Shown here piece by piece: positions 9,516-19,494 of a stretch of 64,000 nt of DNA. The notes below the pieces were generated by a model, which was given only the letters and a program-made list of their open reading frames with translations, searched no databases and was not told the origin of the DNA. The stretch is taken from the NCBI RefSeq assembly GCF_002998295.1, contig NZ_CP027226.1, positions 744,001 to 808,000 on the forward strand, written 5' to 3'. A program made the position numbers and the translations under genes. This stretch comes from Fastidiosipila sanguinis. GTDB taxonomy: Bacteria > Bacillota > Clostridia > Saccharofermentanales > Fastidiosipilaceae. How positions within the stretch are numbered: position 1 is the stretch's first letter; each line of letters opens with the position of its first letter.

Positions 9516-10604
9516 CTATTCTTCACCTGACAAAAGTGATTCTGTTCTTTCTGCAGTAATTAAAGCGTCGATAATTTCATCCATATCTCCTGCAAGAACA
9601 TCATTTAATTTATATAAAGTTAAGTTAATTCTGTGGTCGGTAACTCTACCTTGCGGGAAGTTATATGTTCTAATTCTTTCACTTCTATCCCCTGTACCAA
9701 CTTGACTCTTTCTTTCACCAGCTATTTCACTGCTTCGTTTTTCTTCTTCCATTTCGTAAAGTCTGGCACGTAAAATTTTCATAGCCTTATCTTTATTTTT
9801 ATGTTGTGATCTCTCATCTTGCATAGCAACTACAGTATTGGTTGGAATGTGAGTTATTCTAACTGCAGATGAAGTTTTGTTAACGTGCTGACCACCAGCA
9901 CCTGATGCTCGATAAACGTCTATTCTAAGATCATTAGGATCAATATCTACCTCAACTTCATCAACTTCAGCCATAACTGCTACAGTAACAGTAGATGTGT
10001 GTATTCTACCTCCTGACTCTGTTTCAGGAACTCTTTGAACTCTGTGAACACCACTCTCATACTTCAAGCGGCTAAAAGCACCTTTACCAGCTAATGTGAA
10101 AATAATTTCTTTATATCCACCTATATCGTTGTCAGCTTCACTAGCAATCTCTAGTACATAGCCTCTCTCAGCAGCATATGCAGAATACATTTCAAATAGA
10201 TCTGATGCGAATAAGGCAGCTTCGTCTCCACCGGCACCTGCTCTAATTTCCATGATAACATCTCTTGAATCACGAGGATCCTTAGGTCTAAGTGATTCTA
10301 ATAATTCTTCTTCAAGCTGCGCTATTCTTTCTTCATTTTCAGAAATTTCATCTTTGATCATACTGATCATTTCACTCTCACTGTTTGGAGTTTCTTCTAG
10401 CAGCAACTTATTTTCTTCTAAATCATTTTCAATACTTTTATATTCATTATATGCTGTAACAGTATCAGCAATTTCGTTGGATTCTTTTACTATTTCTAAG
10501 TAGCGCTCTTGATTAGAAAGAACTTCTGGATTGCTCATTTCAATCTGTAATTCTTCATATCTAGCACTTAATCTATCTAATTTTTCCTTTGTTTCTTTTT
10601 GCAT
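9516..10604 (-). CDS. prfA: Peptide chain release factor 1
   Basis: Recognises UAA and UAG stop codons. It is 362 residues long, with the codon-recognition tripeptide PET at 193-195 (the Bacillota form of PxT) and the catalytic GGQ at 237-239 in [15 protein letters not shown]. It sits 12 bases downstream of prmC, whose product methylates the GGQ glutamine, and 12 bases before sua5, so the three are likely one transcript. Confidence 0.97.
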   Translation of the reverse strand: MQKETKEKLDRLSARYEELQIEMSNPEVLSNQERYLEIVKESNEIADTVTAYNEYKSIENDLEENKLLLEETPNSESEMISMIKDEISENEERIAQLEEELLESLRPKDPRDSRDVIMEIRAGAGGDEAALFASDLFEMYSAYAAERGYVLEIASEADNDIGGYKEIIFTLAGKGAFSRLKYESGVHRVQRVPETESGGRIHTSTVTVAVMAEVDEVEVDIDPNDLRIDVYRASGAGGQHVNKTSSAVRITHIPTNTVVAMQDERSQHKNKDKAMKILRARLYEMEEEKRSSEIAGERKSQVGTGDRSERIRTYNFPQGRVTDHRINLTLYKLNDVLAGDMDEIIDALITAERTESLLSGEE

Positions 10605-10616
10605 AAAATCCCTCTA

Positions 10617-11495
10617 TTACTCAAAGATAAACACACTAATTCTATCACGTGATGCTAAGTCTTTATTTGTTCTGATGTAATTATAATTATTTTCAGCTAA
10701 ATTAATCAAGGCTTGCTTTTGCTCATGTCCATGTTCTAAAACAATTAAAGCACCCTTATTCAAATATTTATTAACCTCACTAAAAATCCTATTATATATT
10801 TCTAAACCATTATTGTCAGCAACCAATGCTGTTTTAGGTTCATATTCAAACATTGATTCATCGTCAATTTCAGACTCAGCAACATAAGGTGGATTAGAAA
10901 GTAGAAGGTCAATCTTATAATTTCCATCTAAAACTTCATTAGGCCAAAGATCTGCTAATTCAACTTTTACTTTTTCATCTAAATTATGAGCTTGTATATT
11001 TTTCTTACTAGCGTTAATGGCAGCAGGTGCGATATCACTTGCTAATATTCTATAATTTATACCAAACGAATCAAGCATCTTTGCTAAGCTAATACTCAAA
11101 GCACCAGAACCTATTCCTATTTCTAAAATATTAATTTCTTTATTTGTTGATTTATGTTTAATGGAATTTATATATGGAATATATTCTTTTATGGTCTCTA
11201 GCATTATTTCAGAATCTGGACGTGGTATCAAAACATCTGGATATACTTCAATACGTTCACCATAAAAATACGTAAATCCAAGAATCTGCTCTATCAGTTG
11301 TCCCTGCATAAGTTTATTTAAATCAGAATTCAAGTTATTTTCTAATTCATCATCAAGTTCAGCTTCTAGATCAATATTATATTTCTCTAATAGCTTATCA
11401 ATTATAGTTCCTAGCCAAAAGGCATCATCACCAAAATAAAACTCGTTTTCTCTTAATTTATCAATGCTTATTTTTTTCCATTGTTTTAGGTTCAT
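10617..11495 (-). CDS. prmC: Release factor glutamine N5-methyltransferase PrmC
   Basis: Methylates the glutamine of the GGQ motif of release factors. It is 292 residues, with SAM-binding motif I (EIGIGSGALSI, about 125-135) and the catalytic NPPYV at 201-205. The N-terminal helical substrate domain is present (FTYFYGERIEVYPDVLIPRPDSE precedes motif I). Adjacent to prfA, its substrate gene. Confidence 0.95.
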   Translation of the reverse strand: MNLKQWKKISIDKLRENEFYFGDDAFWLGTIIDKLLEKYNIDLEAELDDELENNLNSDLNKLMQGQLIEQILGFTYFYGERIEVYPDVLIPRPDSEIMLETIKEYIPYINSIKHKSTNKEINILEIGIGSGALSISLAKMLDSFGINYRILASDIAPAAINASKKNIQAHNLDEKVKVELADLWPNEVLDGNYKIDLLLSNPPYVAESEIDDESMFEYEPKTALVADNNGLEIYNRIFSEVNKYLNKGALIVLEHGHEQKQALINLAENNYNYIRTNKDLASRDRISVFIFE

Positions 11496-11585
11496 AAATT
11501 CAAATTCTTTTTAACTAATACTAATTTTATATAGTTTATTATCTATAAAAGATTTATATAAAAAGTTATATTTATTTACAAGAAA

Positions 11586-11610
11586 AAAGATTGCCACTGT
11601 GGCAATCTTT
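11586..11610 (-). terminator. Intrinsic terminator after rpmE
   Basis: A perfect 12-bp inverted repeat (AAAGATTGCCAC / GTGGCAATCTTT; the inner bases form the loop) lies 17 bases past the rpmE stop. T-rich runs flank it on both strands, so it may work in either direction. It separates rpmE from prmC. Confidence 0.9.
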
Positions 11611-11626
11611 TCTTTTTACAAATCTA

Positions 11627-11836
11627 CTATTTGCTTTGTGCGTTTTGCATACGTTTGTTGAATTTATCAACACGACCACCTGAATCTACCAATTTTTGCT
11701 TACCTGTGTAGAATGGATGGCAATTACTGCAAATATCAATATTAATATCTGAAATAACTGATTTTGTTTCAAATGTGTTTCCACATGCACAAGTAACTAC
11801 AGCTTTTTGATATTCTGGATGTATATCTTTCTTCAT
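11627..11836 (-). CDS. rpmE: 50S ribosomal protein bL31 (zinc-binding type)
   Basis: A 69-residue protein starting [20 protein letters not shown]. The CxC near residue 16 and the CSNC at about 36-39 form the zinc site of the C+ form of bL31, which can serve as a zinc store. The frame is open for 36 more codons upstream, but the ATG at 11834-11836 has GAGGTGAG directly upstream and gives the family's usual length, so the longer start is rejected. Confidence 0.95.
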   Translation of the reverse strand: MKKDIHPEYQKAVVTCACGNTFETKSVISDINIDICSNCHPFYTGKQKLVDSGGRVDKFNKRMQNAQSK

Positions 11837-11966
11837 ATTTCTCACCTCTTTAACAGAATTTCGACCCGTAATCTCTTGATCACGAATGCCGACTCGGTTT
11901 TGTAGCCTATAAATTATAACAATAAAGTGATATCTGTCAAGCACATATCATTAGAAATCACATTTT

Positions 11967-13901
11967 TTAATAATCATAATATGCACTATTTCCGTTCAAA
12001 TTATCACTACTATATGAATTTCCATTTCCATTGCTTGAATTATTATCAGTTTTCAACTTCATCGCATTAATAATATTCTTGTCTTTCAAAGAAATATTCA
12101 ATGACTCTATCATATGTTTATTAGTCTTAGTTTTAAGCATTAAACTAATAATAAGTTCAGTAACATTGCTGGTATCCAATGTACTAAAGGCTTTTCTAAC
12201 AGCCCATACAGCTTCAAGCTCATCATTAGATAAAAGTAACTCTTCTCTTCTTGTACTGGATCTATTGACATCAATTGCTGGGAATATACGTTTTTCAGAT
12301 AGTTTTCTATCCAAGTATACTTCCATATTACCAGTACCTTTAAATTCTTCGAAGATAACTTCATCCATTCTAGATCCTGTCTCAACAAGAGCAGTAGCCA
12401 AGATTGTCAAACTTCCACCATTTTCAATATTTCTAGCTGCACCAAAAAATCTCTTAGGATGATGTAGAGCTGCTGGATCTAAACCACCTGTCAATGTTCT
12501 ACCAGTTGGTGTAATAGTCAAGTTATATGCTCTTGCCATTCTGGTTAATGAATCAACTAAGATCACAACATCTTCACCTAACTCAACCAGACGTTTTGCC
12601 CTTTCAAGGACAAGTTCAGAAATTTTAACGTGATTTTCAGGAGATTTATCAAAGGTAGAATAAACAACTTCCCCGTCAATTCTTCTTTGCATGTCAGTAA
12701 CTTCTTCTGGACGCTCATCAATCAATAGAACAAACAATTTAGTTTCAGGATTATTCTTTGAAATTGCATTAGCTATTTTTTGCAGAAGAATGGTTTTACC
12801 AGCTTTTGGTGGAGAAACTATCATTCCCCTTTGACCTTTTCCAATTGGTGAAAAAAGATCAATAATTCTTGTCGATAATTCATGTCTTTCGGTTTCTAAA
12901 ACAAATTTATCTTGTGGGTAAACTGGTGTTAAACGTTCGAAATTGGCTCTATTATGCATAGTCTCTGGGGCTCTTCCATTAACTTCATGAATGTAAACCA
13001 AGGCACCAAATTGATCCTTATCATGTTTATCTTTAACATTACCAAGAATGAAGTCACCACTTCTCAAAGAGAATCTTTTAATCATTTGGGCTTGCACATA
13101 AACATCTCTAGGACCTTGAATATAATTCTCAGTTCTTAAGAATCCATATCCATCAGGCATAATTTCCAATACACCATCAACTAACGGTAAGTCTTTTGCT
13201 TTTTTGCCATTATCATTAGAATCTTCATTATCTAAATCAACATTATCTGCATTATCTGCGTCTTCAGTTTTATTAGCTTCATCATCTTCATTGGAAACTT
13301 TATCTTTAGAAGTTTTAGAATTTTTTCTTGGTCTTGCTTTAGCAATAAAATTAGAATCATTAATTTCAGCAAACCCAGATTCTTTATCCTTTAAATCTTC
13401 ATTGGATTCTGAATCATTTGTTTTGGATAGATTTTCTTTATTGGAATCATTAAGTTGATCAATATTTTTAGAATTATTATCTTCAGATTTTGAACTTCTT
13501 TTCTTAGTATTATTTTTTGAATTTGTTTTATCTTTTGAATTATTAGAATTAGTTTTTTTCTTTGCAGTTTCTTTTTTACTTTTGTCTGTATTACTGGAGG
13601 ATTTTTTATCATCAGCAGATTTTATTTCAGCATCCTGTTCTGACTTTGCTTCTTCTGTCTTTATCTCTTCTGTAGAGTTCGACTTTGATTCTTCTGCAAT
13701 TTCTGCTTTTGTTGCTTCTTCAGACTTTGCTTTTTCTTCGTCTGCTGCTTCTAAATTATTATCTGATAATTGAGAATTTAAAAAATCTACTAGCTCTTGT
13801 TTTTTCATCTTCTGAGCTTTACCAACTGGTAATACACCAGTCATTCGAACAATTTCTATTAAATCAGCTTTTGTCTTTGATGCGAAAAGATTTTCACTCA
13901 T
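11967..13901 (-). CDS. rho: Transcription termination factor Rho with a large low-complexity insert
   Basis: RNA-dependent helicase that terminates transcription. Residues about 5-47 are the Rho N-terminal helical domain. Residues about 50-235 are a low-complexity tract of Lys, Glu, Ser, Asn and Asp. The cold-shock-like RNA-binding domain follows ([16 protein letters not shown], about 246), then the ATPase with Walker A SPPKAGKT (about 364-371) and the [11 protein letters not shown] loop. I chose the second of two consecutive ATGs (13901) because AAGGAG is only three bases from the first and six from the second. It is monocistronic by position. Confidence 0.95.
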   Translation of the reverse strand: MSENLFASKTKADLIEIVRMTGVLPVGKAQKMKKQELVDFLNSQLSDNNLEAADEEKAKSEEATKAEIAEESKSNSTEEIKTEEAKSEQDAEIKSADDKKSSSNTDKSKKETAKKKTNSNNSKDKTNSKNNTKKRSSKSEDNNSKNIDQLNDSNKENLSKTNDSESNEDLKDKESGFAEINDSNFIAKARPRKNSKTSKDKVSNEDDEANKTEDADNADNVDLDNEDSNDNGKKAKDLPLVDGVLEIMPDGYGFLRTENYIQGPRDVYVQAQMIKRFSLRSGDFILGNVKDKHDKDQFGALVYIHEVNGRAPETMHNRANFERLTPVYPQDKFVLETERHELSTRIIDLFSPIGKGQRGMIVSPPKAGKTILLQKIANAISKNNPETKLFVLLIDERPEEVTDMQRRIDGEVVYSTFDKSPENHVKISELVLERAKRLVELGEDVVILVDSLTRMARAYNLTITPTGRTLTGGLDPAALHHPKRFFGAARNIENGGSLTILATALVETGSRMDEVIFEEFKGTGNMEVYLDRKLSEKRIFPAIDVNRSSTRREELLLSNDELEAVWAVRKAFSTLDTSNVTELIISLMLKTKTNKHMIESLNISLKDKNIINAMKLKTDNNSSNGNGNSYSSDNLNGNSAYYDY

Positions 13902-14025
13902 CATTTTCTCCTTAAATAAAATAACGGTTAGTGCATAAGCTACTATAAAATTAAAAATAGTAATTAACTAAACATTAATTTTAATTTGTTATATTAATTA
14001 TTTTTAAATTTGAATTATTAAAGAA

Positions 14026-14049
14026 AAGGCTTGTGTTGCCACAAGCCTT
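14026..14049 (-). terminator. Terminator after tRNA-Thr
   Basis: A perfect 10-bp stem (AAGGCTTGTG / CACAAGCCTT) with a TTGC loop lies six bases past the tRNA-Thr CCA end. A moderately T-rich stretch follows on the minus strand. Confidence 0.85.
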
Positions 14050-14054
14050 ATATC

Positions 14055-14130
14055 TGGAGCTGATAGACGGACTCGAACCCCCGACCTACTGCTTACAAGG
14101 CAGTTGCTCTACCAACTGAGCTATATCAGC
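14055..14130 (-). tRNA. tRNA-Thr (anticodon TGT)
   Basis: A 76-base cloverleaf on the minus strand with acceptor arms GCTGATA/TATCAGC. The anticodon loop is CTTGTAA (anticodon TGT), the T-loop is GGTTCGAGTCC, and CCA is encoded. Confidence 0.96.
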
Positions 14131-14328
14131 GTTTTGACTCGCTTTTCAACTAAGCTGTATCATAATAACATAAAAAATATTCTTGTCAACAAAGTTTTAT
14201 ATTTTTTCATAATTAATTTTATCTGACGTAAGACCTAAAATAAATCTCTATCTTACTTTTTAAAAACTTAGATTACTCACAAGCCCTATCTGCTAAAATA
14301 TTATTATCACAGAATTTAGGAGGTTTAC

Positions 14329-16002
14329 ATGAACCGCAAGATGAACACTGAAAATATGAATGAAAAATTCAATGAGTTTTTCTATGAGGCTTTTGAATCT
14401 AATACTTATAAAGTAGGCAAAAGACCTTGGTGGCAAATTTTAGTTTTAACTATAATTGTAATGTTTTTGTATTTCTTTTTTACATTACCATCATTAAGCC
14501 CACAAAGCTTTGATTTTTACAAAACCATTATTATAGGAATTATAGTTTACTGGGTACTTCATGCATTATTTGGTAAACAGCTGAAATCATCAAAAGGTCT
14601 TAAATCATCTATAGTCGCTATTATTTTATTAATAGCTATTCCTTTTTTAGGAACTTTAATTTCATCTCCATTCTTTTTCTCAAAACAATACGCTGAATTA
14701 ATTGAAATTAATAGTAGTGATTTCGCTAAAGATATTGAACAAGTATCTATTAACCAAGTTCCTGTAGTAGATAGAGAGGCTGCTCGAGTCATAGGTGAAA
14801 AGCAGATGGGATCAATGGGAGAGTTAGTTAGCCAATTTAATGTTGCTAATAAATATTCTCAAGTAAATATTGCAGGTAAACCAATAAGAGTTTCTCCACT
14901 TGAATACTACGATATTATCAAATACTTTACTAACAACCAAAGCGGTATTCAGCACTATGTAAGTGTAGATATGACATCTCAAGATGGTGACCTCACTAAA
15001 CTTGATGAAGCAATATTCTATTCTGAAAGCGATATTTTATTTAGAGATCTTAACAGACACATAAGATTCCAATTCCCTTTCTCAATTCTAGGCGAAAGCA
15101 ACTTTGAGATAGATGACAATGGTAAAGCTTGGTATGTAACACCGGTGCTACATAAACCTATCTTTTTCTTTGGTGGTTTAGATGCTAAAGGTGCTATTAT
15201 TACTGATGCTAATACTGGTAAAAGTACATACTATAAGAGAGATGAAGTTCCTAGCTGGGTCGATAGAGTAAACCCTGCTGAAGTGATAATTAGTCAACTA
15301 AATTCCTATGGTAAATATAATCGTGGTTTCTGGAACTCTGTGTTCAGTCAAAAGAATGTTACCTCAACAACAGAAGGCTACAATTATATTTCCTTAGGTG
15401 AAGATATCTACCTTACAACTGGTGTAACTTCTGTAAGATCAGATGAATCCAATCTCGGTTTCTATTATGTAAACTTAAGAACCAAAGAAACTAAGTTCTA
15501 CCCTGTTCCTTCAGCTACTGAAACAGCTGCTATGAAGAGTGCTAGGGGTAAAGTACAAGAGAAAAACTATGAACCTACCTTCCCTGTAATACTTAATTTA
15601 GGTGGTAGACCAGTTTATTTCATGTCTCTAAAAGACCAATCTCTTACTGCCAAAATGTTTGCTTTGGTTGATGCAGAACAATTCACCGATGTAATTGTTG
15701 GCGACAATGTACAAGAAACTATTAGCAAATATTTTGATATTAATCCTGAAGTTTCTTCCGATTCAAATGTATTTGAGGATGAAAAAATTACAGTAGAGAA
15801 AATTTCAGAAGTAGTAGTTAATGGTAATACCATTTACTATTTGAGCGTAAAAGAAAATAATAATATATATGTTATTGTTCCTGAAGAATTAGACAATCGT
15901 GTACACTTTATCCAAGCCAATGACAAATTAAACATTCAATCGAGTCTACAGCTTGAAAAAGATGAGTTTAAACAATTTAAGATTGTCAAAATAGAATACT
16001 AG
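14329..16002 (+). CDS. Conserved membrane protein with a large extracytoplasmic domain, function unknown
   Basis: A 557-residue protein with an N-terminal cytoplasmic stretch (1-33) and three hydrophobic segments (about 35-52, 63-80 and 90-110). The remaining 430 or so residues are a mostly hydrophilic domain, probably outside the membrane. Repeated phrases in it (KAWYVTPVL, NSYGKYNRGFWNSVF, YNYISLGEDIYLTTGVTS, LRTKETKFYPVPSATETAAM) look like a beta-rich fold. I recall similar uncharacterised proteins in Clostridia but no established function. AGGAGG precedes the ATG. It is transcribed opposite to the flanking tRNA and PTS genes, followed by a hairpin and a methyltransferase gene. Confidence 0.75.
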   Translation: MNRKMNTENMNEKFNEFFYEAFESNTYKVGKRPWWQILVLTIIVMFLYFFFTLPSLSPQSFDFYKTIIIGIIVYWVLHALFGKQLKSSKGLKSSIVAIILLIAIPFLGTLISSPFFFSKQYAELIEINSSDFAKDIEQVSINQVPVVDREAARVIGEKQMGSMGELVSQFNVANKYSQVNIAGKPIRVSPLEYYDIIKYFTNNQSGIQHYVSVDMTSQDGDLTKLDEAIFYSESDILFRDLNRHIRFQFPFSILGESNFEIDDNGKAWYVTPVLHKPIFFFGGLDAKGAIITDANTGKSTYYKRDEVPSWVDRVNPAEVIISQLNSYGKYNRGFWNSVFSQKNVTSTTEGYNYISLGEDIYLTTGVTSVRSDESNLGFYYVNLRTKETKFYPVPSATETAAMKSARGKVQEKNYEPTFPVILNLGGRPVYFMSLKDQSLTAKMFALVDAEQFTDVIVGDNVQETISKYFDINPEVSSDSNVFEDEKITVEKISEVVVNGNTIYYLSVKENNNIYVIVPEELDNRVHFIQANDKLNIQSSLQLEKDEFKQFKIVKIEY

Positions 16003-16020
16003 TATTCATTTAGTTTAAAT

Positions 16021-16076
16021 AAAAGAGTTCAGCTTATTGGGGTCAAATCATTTTTATCACAAAGTTGAGCTCTTTT
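16021..16076 (+). terminator. Hairpin after the conserved membrane protein gene
   Basis: A 15-base arm (16021-16035) pairs with 16062-16076, allowing G-U pairs, around a 26-base loop. It lies 19 bases past the stop codon and ends in a TTTT run. The long loop makes it weaker than the other terminators here. Confidence 0.5.
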
Positions 16077-16110
16077 ACTATATATTCTTATATTAAGTTA
16101 GGACATTAAT

Positions 16111-16737
16111 ATGAACAACAAAAATAGACTAAATTTCGAAAAGCTCTTTGAACTTAATACTGAGGTCAACTTAGAGTGGCCTAGAAGAGCCAGGATAATT
16201 TACAATCCAACAGAGTCAACTGAATATGAAGTTTTGGACAAACTGGTTAAGGAGTTTCAGCCACCTAAGGGCTCTAAACTAATAGATTTTGGTTGTGGTA
16301 CAGGAAGAGCGCTCCTCTATTTGCATTACTACTGGAATATTAAGTCCATAGGTATTGAACTCATGGACGAAGCTTTTGATATACTTGAAATAAATTATGA
16401 TAATTATTTAGATAAAATAAATGAATTAAATATTCCTCATCAAGATCTAGATATTTTTCAAACTTTTGCTGAGCATTATGAAATTGAGAAAGATGCTAAT
16501 ATTTTCTATTTTTTCAACCCTTTCTCCCCTAAAATTTTCCAAGCAGTTATTAATAACATCTTAAACTCACTTATAATTTATCCTCGTGATGTATATATAA
16601 TCCTTTATTATCCAGACAGAAAATATCTAGAATTCTTGTCAGATAAAACTCAATTCAAACTTTATAAAAGTATAGATATTAACTCTAAAGAGGACAATCG
16701 TGAAAAGATTTTAATTTTCAAAAGATCATCAATATAA
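16111..16737 (+). CDS. Class I SAM-dependent methyltransferase, substrate unknown
   Basis: A 208-residue cytoplasmic protein with SAM-binding motif I (IDFGCGTGR, about 58-66) followed by the acidic motif II residue in SIGIELMDEAF. A FYFFNPFSP stretch at the post-I/motif IV position resembles the FFFNPF seen in small methyltransferases of unknown substrate. It follows the membrane protein by 108 bases with a hairpin between. The substrate cannot be inferred. Confidence 0.75.
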   Translation: MNNKNRLNFEKLFELNTEVNLEWPRRARIIYNPTESTEYEVLDKLVKEFQPPKGSKLIDFGCGTGRALLYLHYYWNIKSIGIELMDEAFDILEINYDNYLDKINELNIPHQDLDIFQTFAEHYEIEKDANIFYFFNPFSPKIFQAVINNILNSLIIYPRDVYIILYYPDRKYLEFLSDKTQFKLYKSIDINSKEDNREKILIFKRSSI

Positions 16738-16744
16738 AGAAAAA

Positions 16745-16772
16745 GCAAGTTAGAAATTACTTTCTAGCTTGC
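16745..16772. terminator. Bidirectional terminator between convergent genes
   Basis: A 12-bp stem (GCAAGTTAGAAA / TTTCTAGCTTGC, one G-U pair) with a TTAC loop is flanked by an A-run on the left and ATTTTTTC on the right. It lies between the plus-strand methyltransferase and minus-strand ptsI and suits both. Confidence 0.9.
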
Positions 16773-16786
16773 ATTTTTTCTTGAAT

Positions 16787-18499
16787 TTATTTTTCAGCTA
16801 ATAGATTAATAACATCTTCTTCTGAACTACAGTCTTTAATTACTTTTTGAACAAGAGTTTCACAATCTTTTTTATCCAGCCTACTAATAAGTTCCCTTAT
16901 CTTAAGTATATTTCCTGCTGACATTGAAAACTCATCTAATCCTAGACCTAGTAACAATGGTACTGCACGCTCATCTCCTGCCATCTCACCACACATGCCA
17001 ACCCATTTGCCTTCTTTATGTGCAGAAGCAATTACATTTTGTAACAATCTAATAATTGCAGGGTTTAGCGGTTGATATAGATATGAAACTTTCTCGTTCA
17101 TTCTATCTGCAGCCATTGTATATTGAATTAAATCATTAGTTCCAACGCTAAAGAAATCAACTTCTTTGGCAAATTGCTCAGCTAAAATTGCCGCAGCAGG
17201 TATCTCTATCATAATCCCCACTTCAACTTCACCTAACTTAACTTCTTCACCTTCTAGCTTTGATTTCTCTTCTAATAAAAATTTTTTAGCCTGTCTAAAT
17301 TCAGAAATCGTAGCAATCATTGGGAACATAACTTTAAGATTACCAAAAGCAGATGCACGTAATAGTGCCCTAAGCTGGGTTCTAAATATATCCTCTTTTT
17401 CCAAAGAAATTCTAATCGCTCTATGACCTAAAAAAGGATTCAGTTCTTTTTCTAAACTTAAAGATGGCAACTCCTTATCGCCACCGATATCCATAGTTCT
17501 AATAACAACAGGTCTATTTTGCATTCCTACAAGAACTTGCTTGTATGCCTCGAATTGTTCTTCTTCACTAGGTAATCTATCATCTTTCATGTAGAGAAAT
17601 TCGGTTCTAAAAAGCCCTATAGCCTCAGCACCATTCAGCAATGCATTTTCTATATCTTCTGGCCCAGCAATATTAGCTCCTAATTCGACTTGTACACCAT
17701 CTTTACTAACAGTATTCTTGTCTTTTAACTTAAGAAGCTCATTCTTATTATGCAAATACTCTTCTCTTTTATGTTTATATATTTTGATTTCTTCTTCACT
17801 AGGATTAAGAATCACTAACCCTTCTTCAGCATCTACAATTACAATATCTCCATCATTAACTTTACTGCGTAAGTTACTGAGTCCAACAATAGCTGGTATA
17901 CCAAGACTTCTTGCAATAATAGCAGAATGAGAAGTTCTACCTCCAACTTCAGTCAAAAAAGCTTGCACTAGATTTTTATTCAATTGACTTGTCTCACTAG
18001 GACTTAAATCTTCTGCTAATAGAATACTTTCTTCAGAAATATTAGAAATCCCTAAATCTTCTTTTCCTAATAGATTTGCCAATAATCTTTTTGATACATC
18101 TTCTATATCTTTTGCTCGCTCTTGCATATAAGGATTATCTTCCATAGCAGAAAATATAGAAATAAACATATTGCTAACGTCATCTAGAGCAGATTCAGCA
18201 TTTACATAAGTTGATTCTATCTGAGACTTAATCTGACCAATAAATTCTGGGTCCTCAAGGAATAATAATTGTGCATCAAAGATTGCAGCTCTCTCTTCAT
18301 CTATATTATCAGCTGCTTTATTTCTGACTTTTTCAATATCCTGTTTCGCTACAAATACAGCTTCTTCAAACCTGAATATTTCCTTCTTGACATCAGAAAT
18401 TTCCACTCTATCAAAACTAAGATCTATATCTTCGATAATCTTTACCGGAGCTACTGCAATACCCTCAGAAGCAATTGTACCTTTTAATACTTGAGACAC
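16787..18499 (-). CDS. ptsI: PTS enzyme I (phosphoenolpyruvate-protein phosphotransferase)
   Basis: Transfers phosphate from phosphoenolpyruvate to HPr. It is 570 residues with the phosphohistidine in GGRTSHSAII (His191), the PEP-binding TEFLYM and MIEIPAAA stretches, and the catalytic Cys503 in MCGEMAGD. The start is GTG (18497-18499); its GGAGG lies inside the end of ptsH, two bases separate the genes, and they are probably co-translated. This is the last gene of the IIA-nanE-ptsH-ptsI unit. Confidence 0.96.
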   Translation of the reverse strand: MSQVLKGTIASEGIAVAPVKIIEDIDLSFDRVEISDVKKEIFRFEEAVFVAKQDIEKVRNKAADNIDEERAAIFDAQLLFLEDPEFIGQIKSQIESTYVNAESALDDVSNMFISIFSAMEDNPYMQERAKDIEDVSKRLLANLLGKEDLGISNISEESILLAEDLSPSETSQLNKNLVQAFLTEVGGRTSHSAIIARSLGIPAIVGLSNLRSKVNDGDIVIVDAEEGLVILNPSEEEIKIYKHKREEYLHNKNELLKLKDKNTVSKDGVQVELGANIAGPEDIENALLNGAEAIGLFRTEFLYMKDDRLPSEEEQFEAYKQVLVGMQNRPVVIRTMDIGGDKELPSLSLEKELNPFLGHRAIRISLEKEDIFRTQLRALLRASAFGNLKVMFPMIATISEFRQAKKFLLEEKSKLEGEEVKLGEVEVGIMIEIPAAAILAEQFAKEVDFFSVGTNDLIQYTMAADRMNEKVSYLYQPLNPAIIRLLQNVIASAHKEGKWVGMCGEMAGDERAVPLLLGLGLDEFSMSAGNILKIRELISRLDKKDCETLVQKVIKDCSSEEDVINLLAEK

Positions 18500-18501
18500 T
18501 A

Positions 18502-18765
18502 CTAAATTAGTCCTCCTTCTGAAAGAGATGTTTCTAAAGCCTCAATAGCTTCAGCTTCATCTTTGCCGTCAACCTCAAGGGTCACTATATCATTATTTTT
18601 AATTCCCAATGACATTATTCCTAGTATTGATCTTAGACTAGCTTTCTTATCACCTAGAAATATATTTACATCAGAGTCAAACTTTGCTGCTGTTTGTACT
18701 AGAGCAGTGGCTGGTCTAGCATGTATTCCAGTTTCTGCTTTAATTGTGTAATCTCTTTTTATCAT
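18502..18765 (-). CDS. ptsH: PTS phosphocarrier protein HPr
   Basis: An 87-residue phosphocarrier. The catalytic His15 is in ETGIHARPA, and Ser46 in LRSILGIMSLG is the site phosphorylated by HPr kinase in Bacillota, so carbon catabolite control through HPr(Ser-P)/CcpA is likely. No hprK or ccpA lies in the window. It lies 21 bases after nanE and 2 before ptsI. Confidence 0.97.
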   Translation of the reverse strand: MIKRDYTIKAETGIHARPATALVQTAAKFDSDVNIFLGDKKASLRSILGIMSLGIKNNDIVTLEVDGKDEAEAIEALETSLSEGGLI

Positions 18766-18786
18766 TTTACATTTACCTCACTTATA

Positions 18787-19476
18787 TTAATCTAATGCTT
18801 TTACAAACCTCTCTGTAATTTCTTTAGGCCTTGTGATTGCTCCACCAACTACTATGCCACAAACACCTAAATCTTTAACTCTCCTTGCCTGTTCTGGTGT
18901 ATGAATTTTTCCTTCCGCAATAACATTCATCCCAGAATTTACCATTTTCTCAATCAAATCAAAGTTTGGTCCATCTAGTAGCTTACTATAAGAAGTATAA
19001 CCTGCTAAAGTAGTACCAACGAAGTTAATTCCTTGTTCATGAGCATTTAGAGCTTCTTCAAAAGTTGATATATCAGCCATAAACAATTGTTCAGGGTATT
19101 TATCTTTGATTATTTTAATAAAATCATTTACTTCTAAACCATCGTGGCGCTCTCTCATGGTTAGGTCCAAAGCAATTACTTCACAACCAACCTCTACTAA
19201 TTCATCAACTTCTTTGATAGTAGCTGTTATGAAAGGTTCTTGTGGTGGATAATCTTTCTTAATTATTCCAATTATAGGGAGTTTTGTAACTTCTTTGATA
19301 TTCTTGATATCTCTTACACTATTTGCTCTTAAAGCAACAGCACCACCAGCCTCTGCAGCTTTAGCCAACAACGGTATAATCTCACCTTTTTCAGTATATA
19401 AAGGCTCACCTGGTAATGCTTGACAAGAAACTATTAATCCACCTTTAACAATATTTATGAAATCACTTTCTCTCAT
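18787..19476 (-). CDS. nanE: N-acetylmannosamine-6-phosphate 2-epimerase
   Basis: Converts N-acetylmannosamine-6-phosphate to N-acetylglucosamine-6-phosphate, a step in sialic acid and ManNAc use. It is a 229-residue TIM-barrel with the NanE phrases [47 protein letters not shown] and the phosphate-binding [14 protein letters not shown] end. No other nan gene is in the window. Its place between IIA and HPr suggests it serves a PTS-imported amino sugar. Confidence 0.92.
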   Translation of the reverse strand: MRESDFINIVKGGLIVSCQALPGEPLYTEKGEIIPLLAKAAEAGGAVALRANSVRDIKNIKEVTKLPIIGIIKKDYPPQEPFITATIKEVDELVEVGCEVIALDLTMRERHDGLEVNDFIKIIKDKYPEQLFMADISTFEEALNAHEQGINFVGTTLAGYTSYSKLLDGPNFDLIEKMVNSGMNVIAEGKIHTPEQARRVKDLGVCGIVVGGAITRPKEITERFVKALD

Positions 19477-19494
19477 AGTTTTCCTTTATTTATT

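Noticed and set aside
11837-11944. 36-codon N-terminal extension of bL31
   Set aside because: bL31 is about 69 residues and the ATG at 11836 has a strong GAGGTGAG.
12140-12388. Frames inside rho, such as 12140-12388 and 13391-13612
   Set aside because: Same-strand alternative frames of the rho coding sequence; the latter reads its low-complexity tract.
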